Made by a program: the position numbers and the translations under genes
Shown: piece after piece, positions 14,314-21,522 of the stretch
How the letters are laid out: each line of letters opens with the position of its first letter
Numbering within the stretch: position 1 is the first letter of the stretch
Notes under the pieces: model-generated
What the model was told of the DNA's origin: nothing
Databases searched by the model: none
What the model saw: only the letters and a program-made list of their open reading frames with translations
Source of the DNA: a virus
DNA length: 35,531 nt
Reading direction: 5' to 3' (one strand)
IMG/VR virus record: IMGVR_UViG_3300036841_000171
Coordinates: 1 to 35,531 of that record

Positions 14314-15752
14314 TGGGCCTGGAATCTGGGACTTTCATTGCTGACCTGAATCAAAGTAACCCGGCCGGGGGAGATCAGGAGAGTCAGGGAGATGATCATC
14401 TGCGGCTCCTTAAGAAGGTGCTGCAGAATTCGTTCCCGAACTCGACTCGGGCGAAGTATATTCCCACCTCAGTTGCGACTCAAACCTCAACTGTGAATTT
14501 GGCGGCGACGGATGATGATAAGTCCGTCCCGGTCGATGCGACAGCTGGATCAATTGTGGTCAATCTTGCAGCTCCTGCGGTGGACGGGATCCGGCACTGG
14601 ATCTGGAAGGTGGATTCGGGCCCGAATACGGTGGTGGTGACCCCGACGGGGAAGACCATTAATGGGGCAGCTACCTTCGCACTCACTCAGCAGTATCAAG
14701 GTATTGTCTGCCAATGGTGCTTAGCTCTTAATAATTGGCTCGCGTTCCCCATTTTCAACCTCTCAGTCCTGCCCTACTTCACTGGAGGTACGGATGTCGC
14801 GATTACGGATGGCGGGACGGGGGAGAGTACGAGCTGGGAAGGGCTCGACGCGCTGATCGGGCTAGTTGCGTCGATCGTCCCTTCAGCTTCGACTGTTGAT
14901 CTCACAACAACTCAGGGGCTTTTCGCTCAAATCTCAGGTAATACTAACATCAGCGCGATCACGCTGAATGCCGGGCAGATGAGGATTGTGAGGTTTAATT
15001 CGGATGGTGGGGCCTTGGTGCACTCAGGCACCTTCTTCCTCCCGAATAGGGCACGGAATATCACGTGGAAGGCGAATGATTGGGGCCTCTTCCTTGGGCT
15101 GGGAAGTGGGGTCACGGAATGCCTCTTTATGCAGCGGGCGAATGCGAACCCGGTTGGAGGCTCGAGCTTACCGACTGTGCAGCGCTTCACCTCCGGCTCC
15201 GGGACCTATAATCCGACTTCCGGGGTGACCAGGATTAAGGTGAGGATGGTCGCCGGGGGTGGTGGTGGAGGTGCACTATCGACGAATAATGGAAGTAATG
15301 GGAATGATAGCTCGTTTGGAAGCTGGACGGCGATTAAGGGGAATGGAGGTAATACAGGCCCGGTTGGGACCCCTGGAGCAGGTGGAACGGGAGGTGCGGA
15401 TGGGACCGGGAATCTGGTCGTCCGCATACCGGGAGGTAGAGGTGGTGGTGGCGGGTGGGGATCTCCAGGTGGTGGGACCCCCTTCGGGTTCAGTGCAGCT
15501 GCGGGCAGGAATCCGACTCCTGGTGCAGCGCCCGCGAACTCGGGAGCTGGCGGCGCAGGCGCGGGAGATGGAAGTTCTGGCGGGAACGCGGCCGCGGGAG
15601 GTGGAGGCGGAGAGTATGTGGAGTTCTGGGTGGATTTACCAGGGTCTACGAGCTATGTAGTTGGAGCTGGTGGAAATGGCGGCGCGGCGGGTGGTACAGC
15701 TGGAGCGGCCGGCGCGGCAGGGATTATCATTGTTGAGGAGTTCTATAACTGA
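14313..15752 (+). CDS. Tail protein with glycine-rich adhesin domain
   Basis: A 479-residue protein starting at ATG 14313 in a TGATG overlap; GGGAGGG lies nine bases upstream. The N-terminus (ADLNQSNPAGGD.....GDDHLRLLKKVLQNSFPN) is the attachment motif of many phage fibre and tail proteins. Residues about 60-330 are beta-rich. From about 335 comes a glycine-rich domain: a strand segment (FTSGSGTYNPTSGVTRIKVRM), then GGGGGG and long runs of Gly, Ala, Asn and Ser, ending in a strand IIIVEEFYN. Such domains form polyglycine-II bundles in receptor-binding adhesins. It is a good candidate for host recognition. Confidence 0.75.
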   Translation: MGLESGTFIADLNQSNPAGGDQESQGDDHLRLLKKVLQNSFPNSTRAKYIPTSVATQTSTVNLAATDDDKSVPVDATAGSIVVNLAAPAVDGIRHWIWKVDSGPNTVVVTPTGKTINGAATFALTQQYQGIVCQWCLALNNWLAFPIFNLSVLPYFTGGTDVAITDGGTGESTSWEGLDALIGLVASIVPSASTVDLTTTQGLFAQISGNTNISAITLNAGQMRIVRFNSDGGALVHSGTFFLPNRARNITWKANDWGLFLGLGSGVTECLFMQRANANPVGGSSLPTVQRFTSGSGTYNPTSGVTRIKVRMVAGGGGGGALSTNNGSNGNDSSFGSWTAIKGNGGNTGPVGTPGAGGTGGADGTGNLVVRIPGGRGGGGGWGSPGGGTPFGFSAAAGRNPTPGAAPANSGAGGAGAGDGSSGGNAAAGGGGGEYVEFWVDLPGSTSYVVGAGGNGGAAGGTAGAAGAAGIIIVEEFYN

Positions 15753-17347
15753 TGGCTATTGAGAATCTGATCAATCTTGAGAACCTCGGCACCGCCGGGG
15801 TGATTAAGGATATCCCACCGTGGTATCTGCCCCCGGAAGCGTGGTCGGACGCGGGGGATATGAGGTTCTATAACGCCCAGGCATTGAGGATGGCTGGACA
15901 CACTCAAGTCTTCGGGACCCCGAGCATCGCTCCGGGCTTCTTGATGAATGTCCCGGCGCCGAACTCGAGCTTTTGGATTTATGGGGACCTCGCAGATATG
16001 TACGTCTATGACGCGGGCGTGCATACGAAGATCACGAAGAATGCGTTCACCTATAATGCGATTGCTTATGCGGAGTGGAATGCGTGTTTGCTAGCTGGGA
16101 TCCCGATCCTCACCAATCCGCATGATGTTCCGCAGTATTGGTCACCTCAATCGGTCGGGCAGAAGCTCCAGGACCTGACTGCGTGGCCGTCGACCCTTCG
16201 AGCTCGAGTAGTTCGGAATATCGGACCATATCTGGTTGCTTTGAACCTCGTAGATACCGGGATCGCATTGCCGCAAACCATAACCTGGAGTAATGAAGCG
16301 GATCCCGGGGCGGTTCCAACAAGCTGGGACTACACGGACCCGACTGTGAGCGCGGGGAGAACTCATCTTACTGATACGAAGGGTGGGCAGCTGCTAGATG
16401 CCGGGCTCTTGGGCTCGATTATGGTGCTGTACAAGGAGAATGCAACTCATAGTCTGAGGTTCATTGGAGGTACGAATGTTTTTGCCCCGGATCTGCTCTT
16501 TGGCTTCGGGATCCTCGCGACGAGGTGTTGGTGTCAGTTCGATGGAGGTAATAGACATTTCGTAGTGACTCCGGATGATATCATAATCCATTCGGGAACT
16601 GTGAGCTCGGTCGAGAGGCCTTTTGAATCGAGGTATAAGTCTGCATTCTTCGCGGACTTGGATGTGGATCATTTCTCAAATACCTTCTGCTTCGAGAACC
16701 CGGCGTTCAAGGAGGTATGGCTTTGCTACCCGCAGAGCGGGCAAACCTACCCGAATAAAGCTATTGTATGGAATTATCAGAATGGATCTGGAAATAATGT
16801 GACAATCCGGGATTTTAATGGAACTTGTGCGGATGTGGGAGCATATACGGATAGTGCAGGAAGGACCTGGGATTCGATCGTGGGGACATGGGATGAGCAA
16901 GTCGCAGTATGGGCTGCTTCGCAGAGGAGGAGAACTATATTTGGAGATCCCAATGGGACGAAAATATACTCTGCTGATACCGGTTATGCCTTCGGATCGG
17001 ATACAGTTACCGCCTTTATTGAGAGGGTGGGGCTGGCGATCTTGGGAAAGGATCAAAACGGGAAGCCAAAAGTGGATTATGAGAATAGAAAGCTTTGTAC
17101 GAGGATTTGGCCGAAGATCCGTGGAACAGCTTCGGTGAGCGTCCGGGTGGGGGCGCAGGACAGCTTGGATTTGGATGCCCCGGTGACTTGGTGTAATCCG
17201 GTGATTTATGATAAGAGTTTGGGGTTCTGTGATGTGGATCCGCCGGTTAATGGACGGGCTCTCGCGGTCCGGATGGAGAGTACCTCAGATGCTCCGTGGC
17301 AGGTTGAGGGGTATGGGCTTGAGGTTGCTGGATTGGGGAAGATGTGA
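15752..17347 (+). CDS. Tail nozzle/DNA-stabilisation-like virion protein
   Basis: A 531-residue protein coupled to the adhesin gene by a TGATG overlap. It begins with NLENLGTAGVIKDIPPWYLPPEAWSDAGDMRF and shows beta-propeller-like segments through the centre (YLVALNLVDTG, HFVVTPDDIIIHSGT, VWLCYPQ, DSIVGTWDEQVAVWA). The position and order resemble T7 gp12 or P22 gp10, which close the tail nozzle and hold packaged DNA. Family assignment is by overall pattern. The end overlaps the next gene. Confidence 0.65.
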   Translation: MAIENLINLENLGTAGVIKDIPPWYLPPEAWSDAGDMRFYNAQALRMAGHTQVFGTPSIAPGFLMNVPAPNSSFWIYGDLADMYVYDAGVHTKITKNAFTYNAIAYAEWNACLLAGIPILTNPHDVPQYWSPQSVGQKLQDLTAWPSTLRARVVRNIGPYLVALNLVDTGIALPQTITWSNEADPGAVPTSWDYTDPTVSAGRTHLTDTKGGQLLDAGLLGSIMVLYKENATHSLRFIGGTNVFAPDLLFGFGILATRCWCQFDGGNRHFVVTPDDIIIHSGTVSSVERPFESRYKSAFFADLDVDHFSNTFCFENPAFKEVWLCYPQSGQTYPNKAIVWNYQNGSGNNVTIRDFNGTCADVGAYTDSAGRTWDSIVGTWDEQVAVWAASQRRRTIFGDPNGTKIYSADTGYAFGSDTVTAFIERVGLAILGKDQNGKPKVDYENRKLCTRIWPKIRGTASVSVRVGAQDSLDLDAPVTWCNPVIYDKSLGFCDVDPPVNGRALAVRMESTSDAPWQVEGYGLEVAGLGKM

Positions 17348-17601
17348 TGGCAGATTACGCGCCAGTTCCGTATCATGGGAAGGGAGATGCGAAATCCCTT
17401 CAAGAGTGGGTGGAAAGGGAGCTTACACAGATCGCCCGTACCTTTCAAAGCTTCACCCAAACGCAGCTGGAGGTGCTGAATGTAGCGCCCAGCAAGCCCC
17501 GGGAAGGGATGGTGGTGTTCGCGGATGGGACGAACTGGAATCCTGGAAGTGGGAGGGGGTTCTACGGGTATCGGAGTGGTAGCTGGAGGAAGATGGACTG
17601 A
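17347..17601 (+). CDS. Small tail-associated protein
   Basis: An 84-residue protein starting at ATG 17347; a GTG in the same frame at 17344 is also possible. Residues 15-40 form a helix (SLQEWVERELTQIARTFQS), then REGMVVFADGTNWNPGSGRGFYGYRSGSWRKMD, a beta-rich C-terminal motif common in short phage proteins beside tail genes. It may be an accessory fibre or tail-assembly protein. The stop overlaps the endolysin start as TGATG. Confidence 0.6.
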   Translation: MADYAPVPYHGKGDAKSLQEWVERELTQIARTFQSFTQTQLEVLNVAPSKPREGMVVFADGTNWNPGSGRGFYGYRSGSWRKMD

Positions 17602-18005
17602 TGAGTATTAGCTTGAGTAAAAGGAGCTTACATGCGCTGGACGGGGTACATCCGGATCTCTTGCGTGTGGTACAGCTTGCTGCTGAGAAGTGCGATGGAG
17701 ATCCTGATTTCATCATCACGGAAGGCCTTCGTACGGTGGAGCAACAAAAGCTTAACGTGGCTAAAGGCGTTAGCCAAACGATGCACTCGAGGCATCTGGG
17801 TGGTTTTGCAATTGATTTTGTTGCTCTATCTGGCGGTCGCGTTACATATGATGAGCGTGAGATGGAAAAGCTAGCTCACCTCTTCATTGATTGCGCGGCT
17901 GAGCTTAACATACCTGTGGTATGGGGTGGGGTATGGAAGACGCTGCATGATACACCTCATATAGAATTGAACAAGATGGAGTATCCGGATGTTGGAGTGG
18001 CTTAA
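17601..18005 (+). CDS. M15-family peptidoglycan endopeptidase (endolysin)
   Basis: A 134-residue enzyme of the M15/VanY type, similar in length to T5 L-alanyl-D-glutamate endopeptidase. Zinc ligands are His65 and Asp72 in SRHLGGFAID and His120 in DTPHIEL; Asp117 three residues before His120 fits the catalytic acid. FIITEGLRT precedes them, as expected. It would cut peptide crosslinks or stems of peptidoglycan during lysis. No signal peptide is visible. It is followed by overlapping spanin genes, so 17601-18598 is the main lysis cassette and complements the GH108 lysozyme at 2399. Confidence 0.85.
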   Translation: MSISLSKRSLHALDGVHPDLLRVVQLAAEKCDGDPDFIITEGLRTVEQQKLNVAKGVSQTMHSRHLGGFAIDFVALSGGRVTYDEREMEKLAHLFIDCAAELNIPVVWGGVWKTLHDTPHIELNKMEYPDVGVA

Positions 18006-18411
18006 ATGGGGGGCGAAGATAACCGGCCTCAACAGTTTCACTGGAACTGGGACAATCATCTTAGGTCTTGGCGTTGCGATGGGTGCCGCCGCCTCCTGGC
18101 TGAGGGAGGATGCAAAGACTGCTTGCGACGCGGCCTGGACCCTCACCTTGCAGTCCGAGACCGAGAAGCTGCAGAAGAGCGAGCTCGCGAAGTCGAAGCA
18201 GATCCAGGCTCTTGAGCTTAAGCTCGCGGCGAAAGAGACAGAAGCTTCAGTCGCGGCCGAAAGCGCCGCCCATTTGATGGAGAATCAACGTGATAAGATC
18301 CCGCTTTCTGACGCCTGCAATGCTTGCCGGGTTCCTAATGCTCGCCTCTGGCTGCGCGACGAATCCGCTCCCGCAGTTAAAGCTGGTAAGCAGTCAAAAC
18401 CAGGAACCTAA
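17989..18411 (+). CDS. Inner-membrane spanin (Rz-like)
   Basis: A 140-residue protein with GGAG seven bases before ATG 17989, overlapping the endolysin by 17 bases. Residues about 18-38 form one transmembrane helix (GTGTIILGLGVAMGAAASWL). A periplasmic coiled coil follows (EKLQKSELAKSKQIQALELKLAAKETE), then DACNACRVPNARLWLRDE, an ending typical of Rz-like i-spanins. It would pair with the lipoprotein encoded in another frame at 18290 to join the inner and outer membranes in the last step of lysis. Confidence 0.8.
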   Translation: MLEWLKWGAKITGLNSFTGTGTIILGLGVAMGAAASWLREDAKTACDAAWTLTLQSETEKLQKSELAKSKQIQALELKLAAKETEASVAAESAAHLMENQRDKIPLSDACNACRVPNARLWLRDESAPAVKAGKQSKPGT

Positions 18412-18598
18412 GACGGATCCGGCGCTCTTGCGCCGGCAGAAGGCTCCAGTGTGTCTGGATGCCGGGGCGAAGGAATATAAGGTGCCGGAGGTGGAGCAGA
18501 ATGGGATATGTTGGAAAGGGTATGCGAGCTATCTCGAGAGGAAGTTCGATCACCTTTCGCAGGATGTGAAGAAGCGAGAGGAGCTGAGAGATAAATGA
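18290..18598 (+). CDS. Outer-membrane spanin lipoprotein (Rz1-like)
   Basis: A 102-residue protein starting at GTG 18290, with GGAG seven bases upstream. Its first 122 bases lie inside the i-spanin gene in another frame, the classic Rz/Rz1 arrangement. A hydrophobic signal (AMLAGFLMLASGC) ends in a lipobox with Cys22 for lipid attachment. The mature part is Pro/Lys/Gln-rich, as in o-spanins, with a C-terminal charged helix (YLERKFDHLSQDVKKREELR). It would bind the i-spanin across the periplasm. The stop overlaps the next gene by ATGA. Confidence 0.8.
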   Translation: MIRSRFLTPAMLAGFLMLASGCATNPLPQLKLVSSQNQEPKTDPALLRRQKAPVCLDAGAKEYKVPEVEQNGICWKGYASYLERKFDHLSQDVKKREELRDK

Positions 18599-19032
18599 GG
18601 ACAAATGTAGGGCTTGTAGATATACCTTGCATCCCTACGGTCTGGGAGGAGGTCTCCCAGCTGATTGAGCAGAATCATGCTGGGTGGTTGGATATGGTGG
18701 ATCTCAAAGAGGTATATGAGTCTTTGATGATGGATAAGCTGGATTTGTGGATCGGGCATGATAAGTGGGAGGTGTTTATTGCGATGATATGTGGATGGGA
18801 GCGGCATGCGAAGGCTAGCTTCTATCATATTATGTGGCTCGGGGGGCGGGATTTTAGACCTGCGATGAAAGCGGGGATGGAGAAGGTAGAACGGTATGCC
18901 TGCATGCAAGGTGCTAAAGAGATCCGGTTCGGGGGCCGGGAAGGGTGGGAGAAGCTTTTGAAGCCTCTGGGCTATGTAATGGCTCCTCACATCGAGATGC
19001 GAAAAAACGTGGCGATATGTTGGAGGAATTAA
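18595..19032 (+). CDS. T7 gp13-like (GNAT-fold) protein
   Basis: A 145-residue protein. The strand-helix order and the ending MEKVERYACMQGAKEIRFGGREGWEKLLKPLGYVM match the acetyltransferase-fold proteins of the T7 gp13 type found before internal virion proteins in podoviruses. The acetyl-CoA pyrophosphate loop (Q/RxxGxG/A) is not obvious, so enzymatic activity is doubtful. It is coupled to the o-spanin gene by ATGA and followed by ejection-protein genes. Confidence 0.6.
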   Translation: MRTNVGLVDIPCIPTVWEEVSQLIEQNHAGWLDMVDLKEVYESLMMDKLDLWIGHDKWEVFIAMICGWERHAKASFYHIMWLGGRDFRPAMKAGMEKVERYACMQGAKEIRFGGREGWEKLLKPLGYVMAPHIEMRKNVAICWRN

Positions 19033-19033
19033 G

Positions 19034-19927
19034 ATGAGTGGTGGAGCGCCTCCGGTAACGACGCAGAAGACTACAACTGAATTGGGGCCTGAGCAGAAGG
19101 CGATCTTCAACGCCGCCTTCCCTTACGCCTCGAACTTCGCGAACAATCCGCTCCAGCTGTATGGTGGAACTGGGATTGCCGCGCAGACGCCTGAGGAGGC
19201 TGCCGCCCAAAATCGCTACCTGATGACGAGTCACGGGACGGCTCAAGATCTTGCGAACTCGAGCGCATTAGCTCAGAAGACGATGCTGGATCCGAACTTG
19301 ATGCTAGATCCCGCGAATAATCCATATCTGCAGCGTTCGGCAGCAGGTGTGAGCGATGCTGCAACGAGGGACTTCTTGCAGAAGGTGCTGCCGAATATTC
19401 GAGGTGGGACCATTCAAGCAGGAGGTATGTATTCCGGGGGCGCGAGTAAGGGAGCTCAGGCGGAAGCCTTAGGTGCAGCGGAGACGGGGAAGAATGTAGC
19501 TAATACCGTTGCGGATATGTATTCGAAGGCGTATGGGCAGGGCTTGGATACGATGAAGGCTGCCCAGGGGATGAATAGTCAGGTGATGGCTGGTCAGCTC
19601 ATGCCCGCGGATATGGAAGCTGCAGTGGGGGCGCAAAAACGAGCTGAAGCTCAGGCGCAGCTGGATGAAGTGATTCGGAGGTTCTACGGCCAGCAAGAGC
19701 TGCCGTATGATCAGGCTTCGATGCTTATGAGCTTGATCTCCGGGATGCCGGGGGGAACTACTGTGAGCACCGGGACTGGAGCGGTACCGAAGGTGAATCC
19801 GCTGATGGCGTCGGGAAGTGGAGCGGCGACGGGAGCTATGATTGGAAGCATCTTCCCGGGAGTGGGAACGGCGATCGGAGCTGGAGTTGGTGGCTTGGGT
19901 GGATACCTGTTGAACAGGTTCTCGTAA
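19034..19927 (+). CDS. Internal virion/ejection protein candidate
   Basis: A 297-residue protein with GGAGG before ATG 19034. It is Ala/Gly/Gln/Met-rich and helical, with a conserved-looking centre (NNPYLQRSAAGVSDAATRDF, GGTIQAGGMYSGGASKGAQAEAL) and a C-terminal glycine-zipper hydrophobic segment (GAATGAMIGSIFPGVGTAIGAGVGGLGGYLL, given here by its region 265-293) that could insert in membranes. This matches small ejection proteins such as T7 gp14, which form the DNA channel through the cell envelope. Confidence 0.65.
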   Translation: MSGGAPPVTTQKTTTELGPEQKAIFNAAFPYASNFANNPLQLYGGTGIAAQTPEEAAAQNRYLMTSHGTAQDLANSSALAQKTMLDPNLMLDPANNPYLQRSAAGVSDAATRDFLQKVLPNIRGGTIQAGGMYSGGASKGAQAEALGAAETGKNVANTVADMYSKAYGQGLDTMKAAQGMNSQVMAGQLMPADMEAAVGAQKRAEAQAQLDEVIRRFYGQQELPYDQASMLMSLISGMPGGTTVSTGTGAVPKVNPLMASGSGAATGAMIGSIFPGVGTAIGAGVGGLGGYLLNRFS

Positions 19928-19937
19928 GGAGGTAGAA

Positions 19938-20591
19938 ATGGATAGCTGGATCAGTGCACTTTTGGCCCAGTTCGCGGGCTCCAACCCGTCGGTTGCGGGA
20001 CCTTTGTTGGATCAGAGCGGAATTCCGCCTCCGAATGCGAACCCTGCAGGCGGAGCTGGATTCCTTTCTATGCTCCCGGGCGGGATTGGAGGTCTTTTCA
20101 ATCCAGCAGGAGCTCCAGGTGAGATGCCGGGAGGATCCCCGGCGTTGTCAGGTGGGATGTCGCTGGGCGGGCCACCTCCAGCTCCAGCGACCCCGGCTCC
20201 AGCTCCGGATCTCTCGACCTCGGATCTGGGTGGCGGGTATTCCCCGATTGGGGCACTTATACCTTCTGATACCAGTACCGGCTCTATAGCTACGGCTCCG
20301 GGTCCGGGTAATCCAGCTGGGACGACTCCCGCGGCTCCAGCTGCAGCGGGCCCGAGTGATCAAGATAAAGCGAAAGCACTCGCGGGATTGGTCGGAGCTA
20401 CCCGGCCTCCGCAAACGCAACCTGTTACTGCTGCCGGGGTTCCGGGCGGGGCGAAGGCTCCGGAGATCCATGCGATGGCGAACGCGAATAATCCCTTAAC
20501 CCAGCTGATCGCCAGGCTCCTGGGACAGCATATGCCGGTTGTGAGCCCGACCCCGTATTTGGGTGATTTGATCCGTGGTGGGAGGTATTGA
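19938..20591 (+). CDS. Pro/Gly/Ala-rich virion-region protein
   Basis: A 217-residue protein with a strong AAGGAGG site before ATG 19938. The N-terminal 35 residues are helical and hydrophobic (DSWISALLAQFAGSNP); most of the rest is low-complexity Pro, Gly, Ala and Thr. A short conserved-looking end (NNPLTQLIARLLGQHMPVVSPTPYLGDLIRGG) follows. It lies between two ejection-protein candidates and is probably a virion component or assembly factor. No family recognised. Confidence 0.6.
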   Translation: MDSWISALLAQFAGSNPSVAGPLLDQSGIPPPNANPAGGAGFLSMLPGGIGGLFNPAGAPGEMPGGSPALSGGMSLGGPPPAPATPAPAPDLSTSDLGGGYSPIGALIPSDTSTGSIATAPGPGNPAGTTPAAPAAAGPSDQDKAKALAGLVGATRPPQTQPVTAAGVPGGAKAPEIHAMANANNPLTQLIARLLGQHMPVVSPTPYLGDLIRGGRY

Positions 20592-20592
20592 G

Positions 20593-21522
20593 ATGGCAGG
20601 ACTTGACGATCTCCTGGGGTTGGGCGGCCAGATCCCGGAGGAGGCGGCCCCGACTCCAGCTGCAGGTGGTTGGTCGGCGTTCTTGAACAAGCCGGAGAAC
20701 CAGGCCGGGTTGCTCAGTATGGCAGCTGCTATGCTTCAGCCCCAATGGGGTGGGACCGCGGGTGCGGTGGCTCAAGGTTTGGGTGCGTTTGGTGAAGCGA
20801 GGGGGAAGAGTGCGGAAGCTCAGCTTCAGCAGATGAATCAGGAGGAGGGAAGGAAGCTCACCCAGAGTGAGGGGGCGGCGAATAGGGCTTCACATGAGAA
20901 GGTAGCTCAAATCACGGCGGACTCGAGAACAGCTGCAGCCGAGATTCGGGCTGATGCGAGTATTCAGCGGGCGACGATGGCCTTGCAGAAAGCACCCCCG
21001 GGAATAGGAGCTAAGTACTTGGATTTGGCGAGAAAGGCGGTGAATGACACGCTAGGGAACGTGACGATTGATGATTTGACGCGAACGAGCTTGATTCAGA
21101 GCAAGGCGGCGCAGCTGTACGATGCGGCGGTCCAAATGGGGCTCGAAAAGGGCGGAGGGCCGTTTGGCGCTAGTGGATCGGGCACGCCAGGGGCCTCGCC
21201 GGCCGGGCCGGGGGGTACGGGCCCGACGGGCGCAGCGCCCAGTGCCACTAGCGGAACGCCAATTCTTGACAAGGCGATGACCGATCCCGCGAACGGAGCT
21301 CAGCTGCAGAAGGACCTGGGAAATCCGACGGCGAGGAAGAAGATATATGATAATGCGAGGAATCCCGCCTTCAAGAGGGAGCTCGAGATGAAGTATCCTG
21401 ATCTCGCGCCGAGTGGAGGTGGAGCTCCGAGTGGGCCGGCGAAGAGCTACGCTCCCTCGAACTTGATTCGAAGGTTGTTTGGATATCCCGAGACTGATAC
21501 CTCAGGGCAGGAAATCAAGTAG
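20593..21522 (+). CDS. Helical internal virion protein candidate carrying a GC-rich insertion
   Basis: A 309-residue protein starting at ATG 20593, seven bases after GGGAGG; the earlier ATG at 20575 lies inside the upstream gene. Residues about 60-185 are helical and Ala/Gln/Arg-rich (AEAQLQQMNQEEGRKLTQSE, ASHEKVAQITADSRTAAAEI). A Gly/Pro/Ala/Ser linker (about 192-222) is encoded by the ~90-bp GC-rich element at 21167-21256. It then continues as a charged helical domain ending in LIRRLFGYPETD. The stop abuts the giant protein gene, so it is probably co-ejected or an assembly partner. Confidence 0.6.
   Translation: MAGLDDLLGLGGQIPEEAAPTPAAGGWSAFLNKPENQAGLLSMAAAMLQPQWGGTAGAVAQGLGAFGEARGKSAEAQLQQMNQEEGRKLTQSEGAANRASHEKVAQITADSRTAAAEIRADASIQRATMALQKAPPGIGAKYLDLARKAVNDTLGNVTIDDLTRTSLIQSKAAQLYDAAVQMGLEKGGGPFGASGSGTPGASPAGPGGTGPTGAAPSATSGTPILDKAMTDPANGAQLQKDLGNPTARKKIYDNARNPAFKRELEMKYPDLAPSGGGAPSGPAKSYAPSNLIRRLFGYPETDTSGQEIK
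21167..21256 (+). repeat. GC-rich dispersed element, copy A
   Basis: A 90-bp segment that begins GCGCTAGTGGAT and ends TGCCACTAGCGGAA, with CGCTAGTGG and CCACTAGCG near its ends forming a 9-bp terminal inverted repeat. Inside are GGGCCGGGGGGT and a small hairpin (GGGCG-CAG-CGCCC). Copy B at 30678-30766 keeps both ends and puts the GGGGGGT block at the same distance from the left end. Here it is read in frame in a Gly/Pro linker. Confidence 0.7.
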
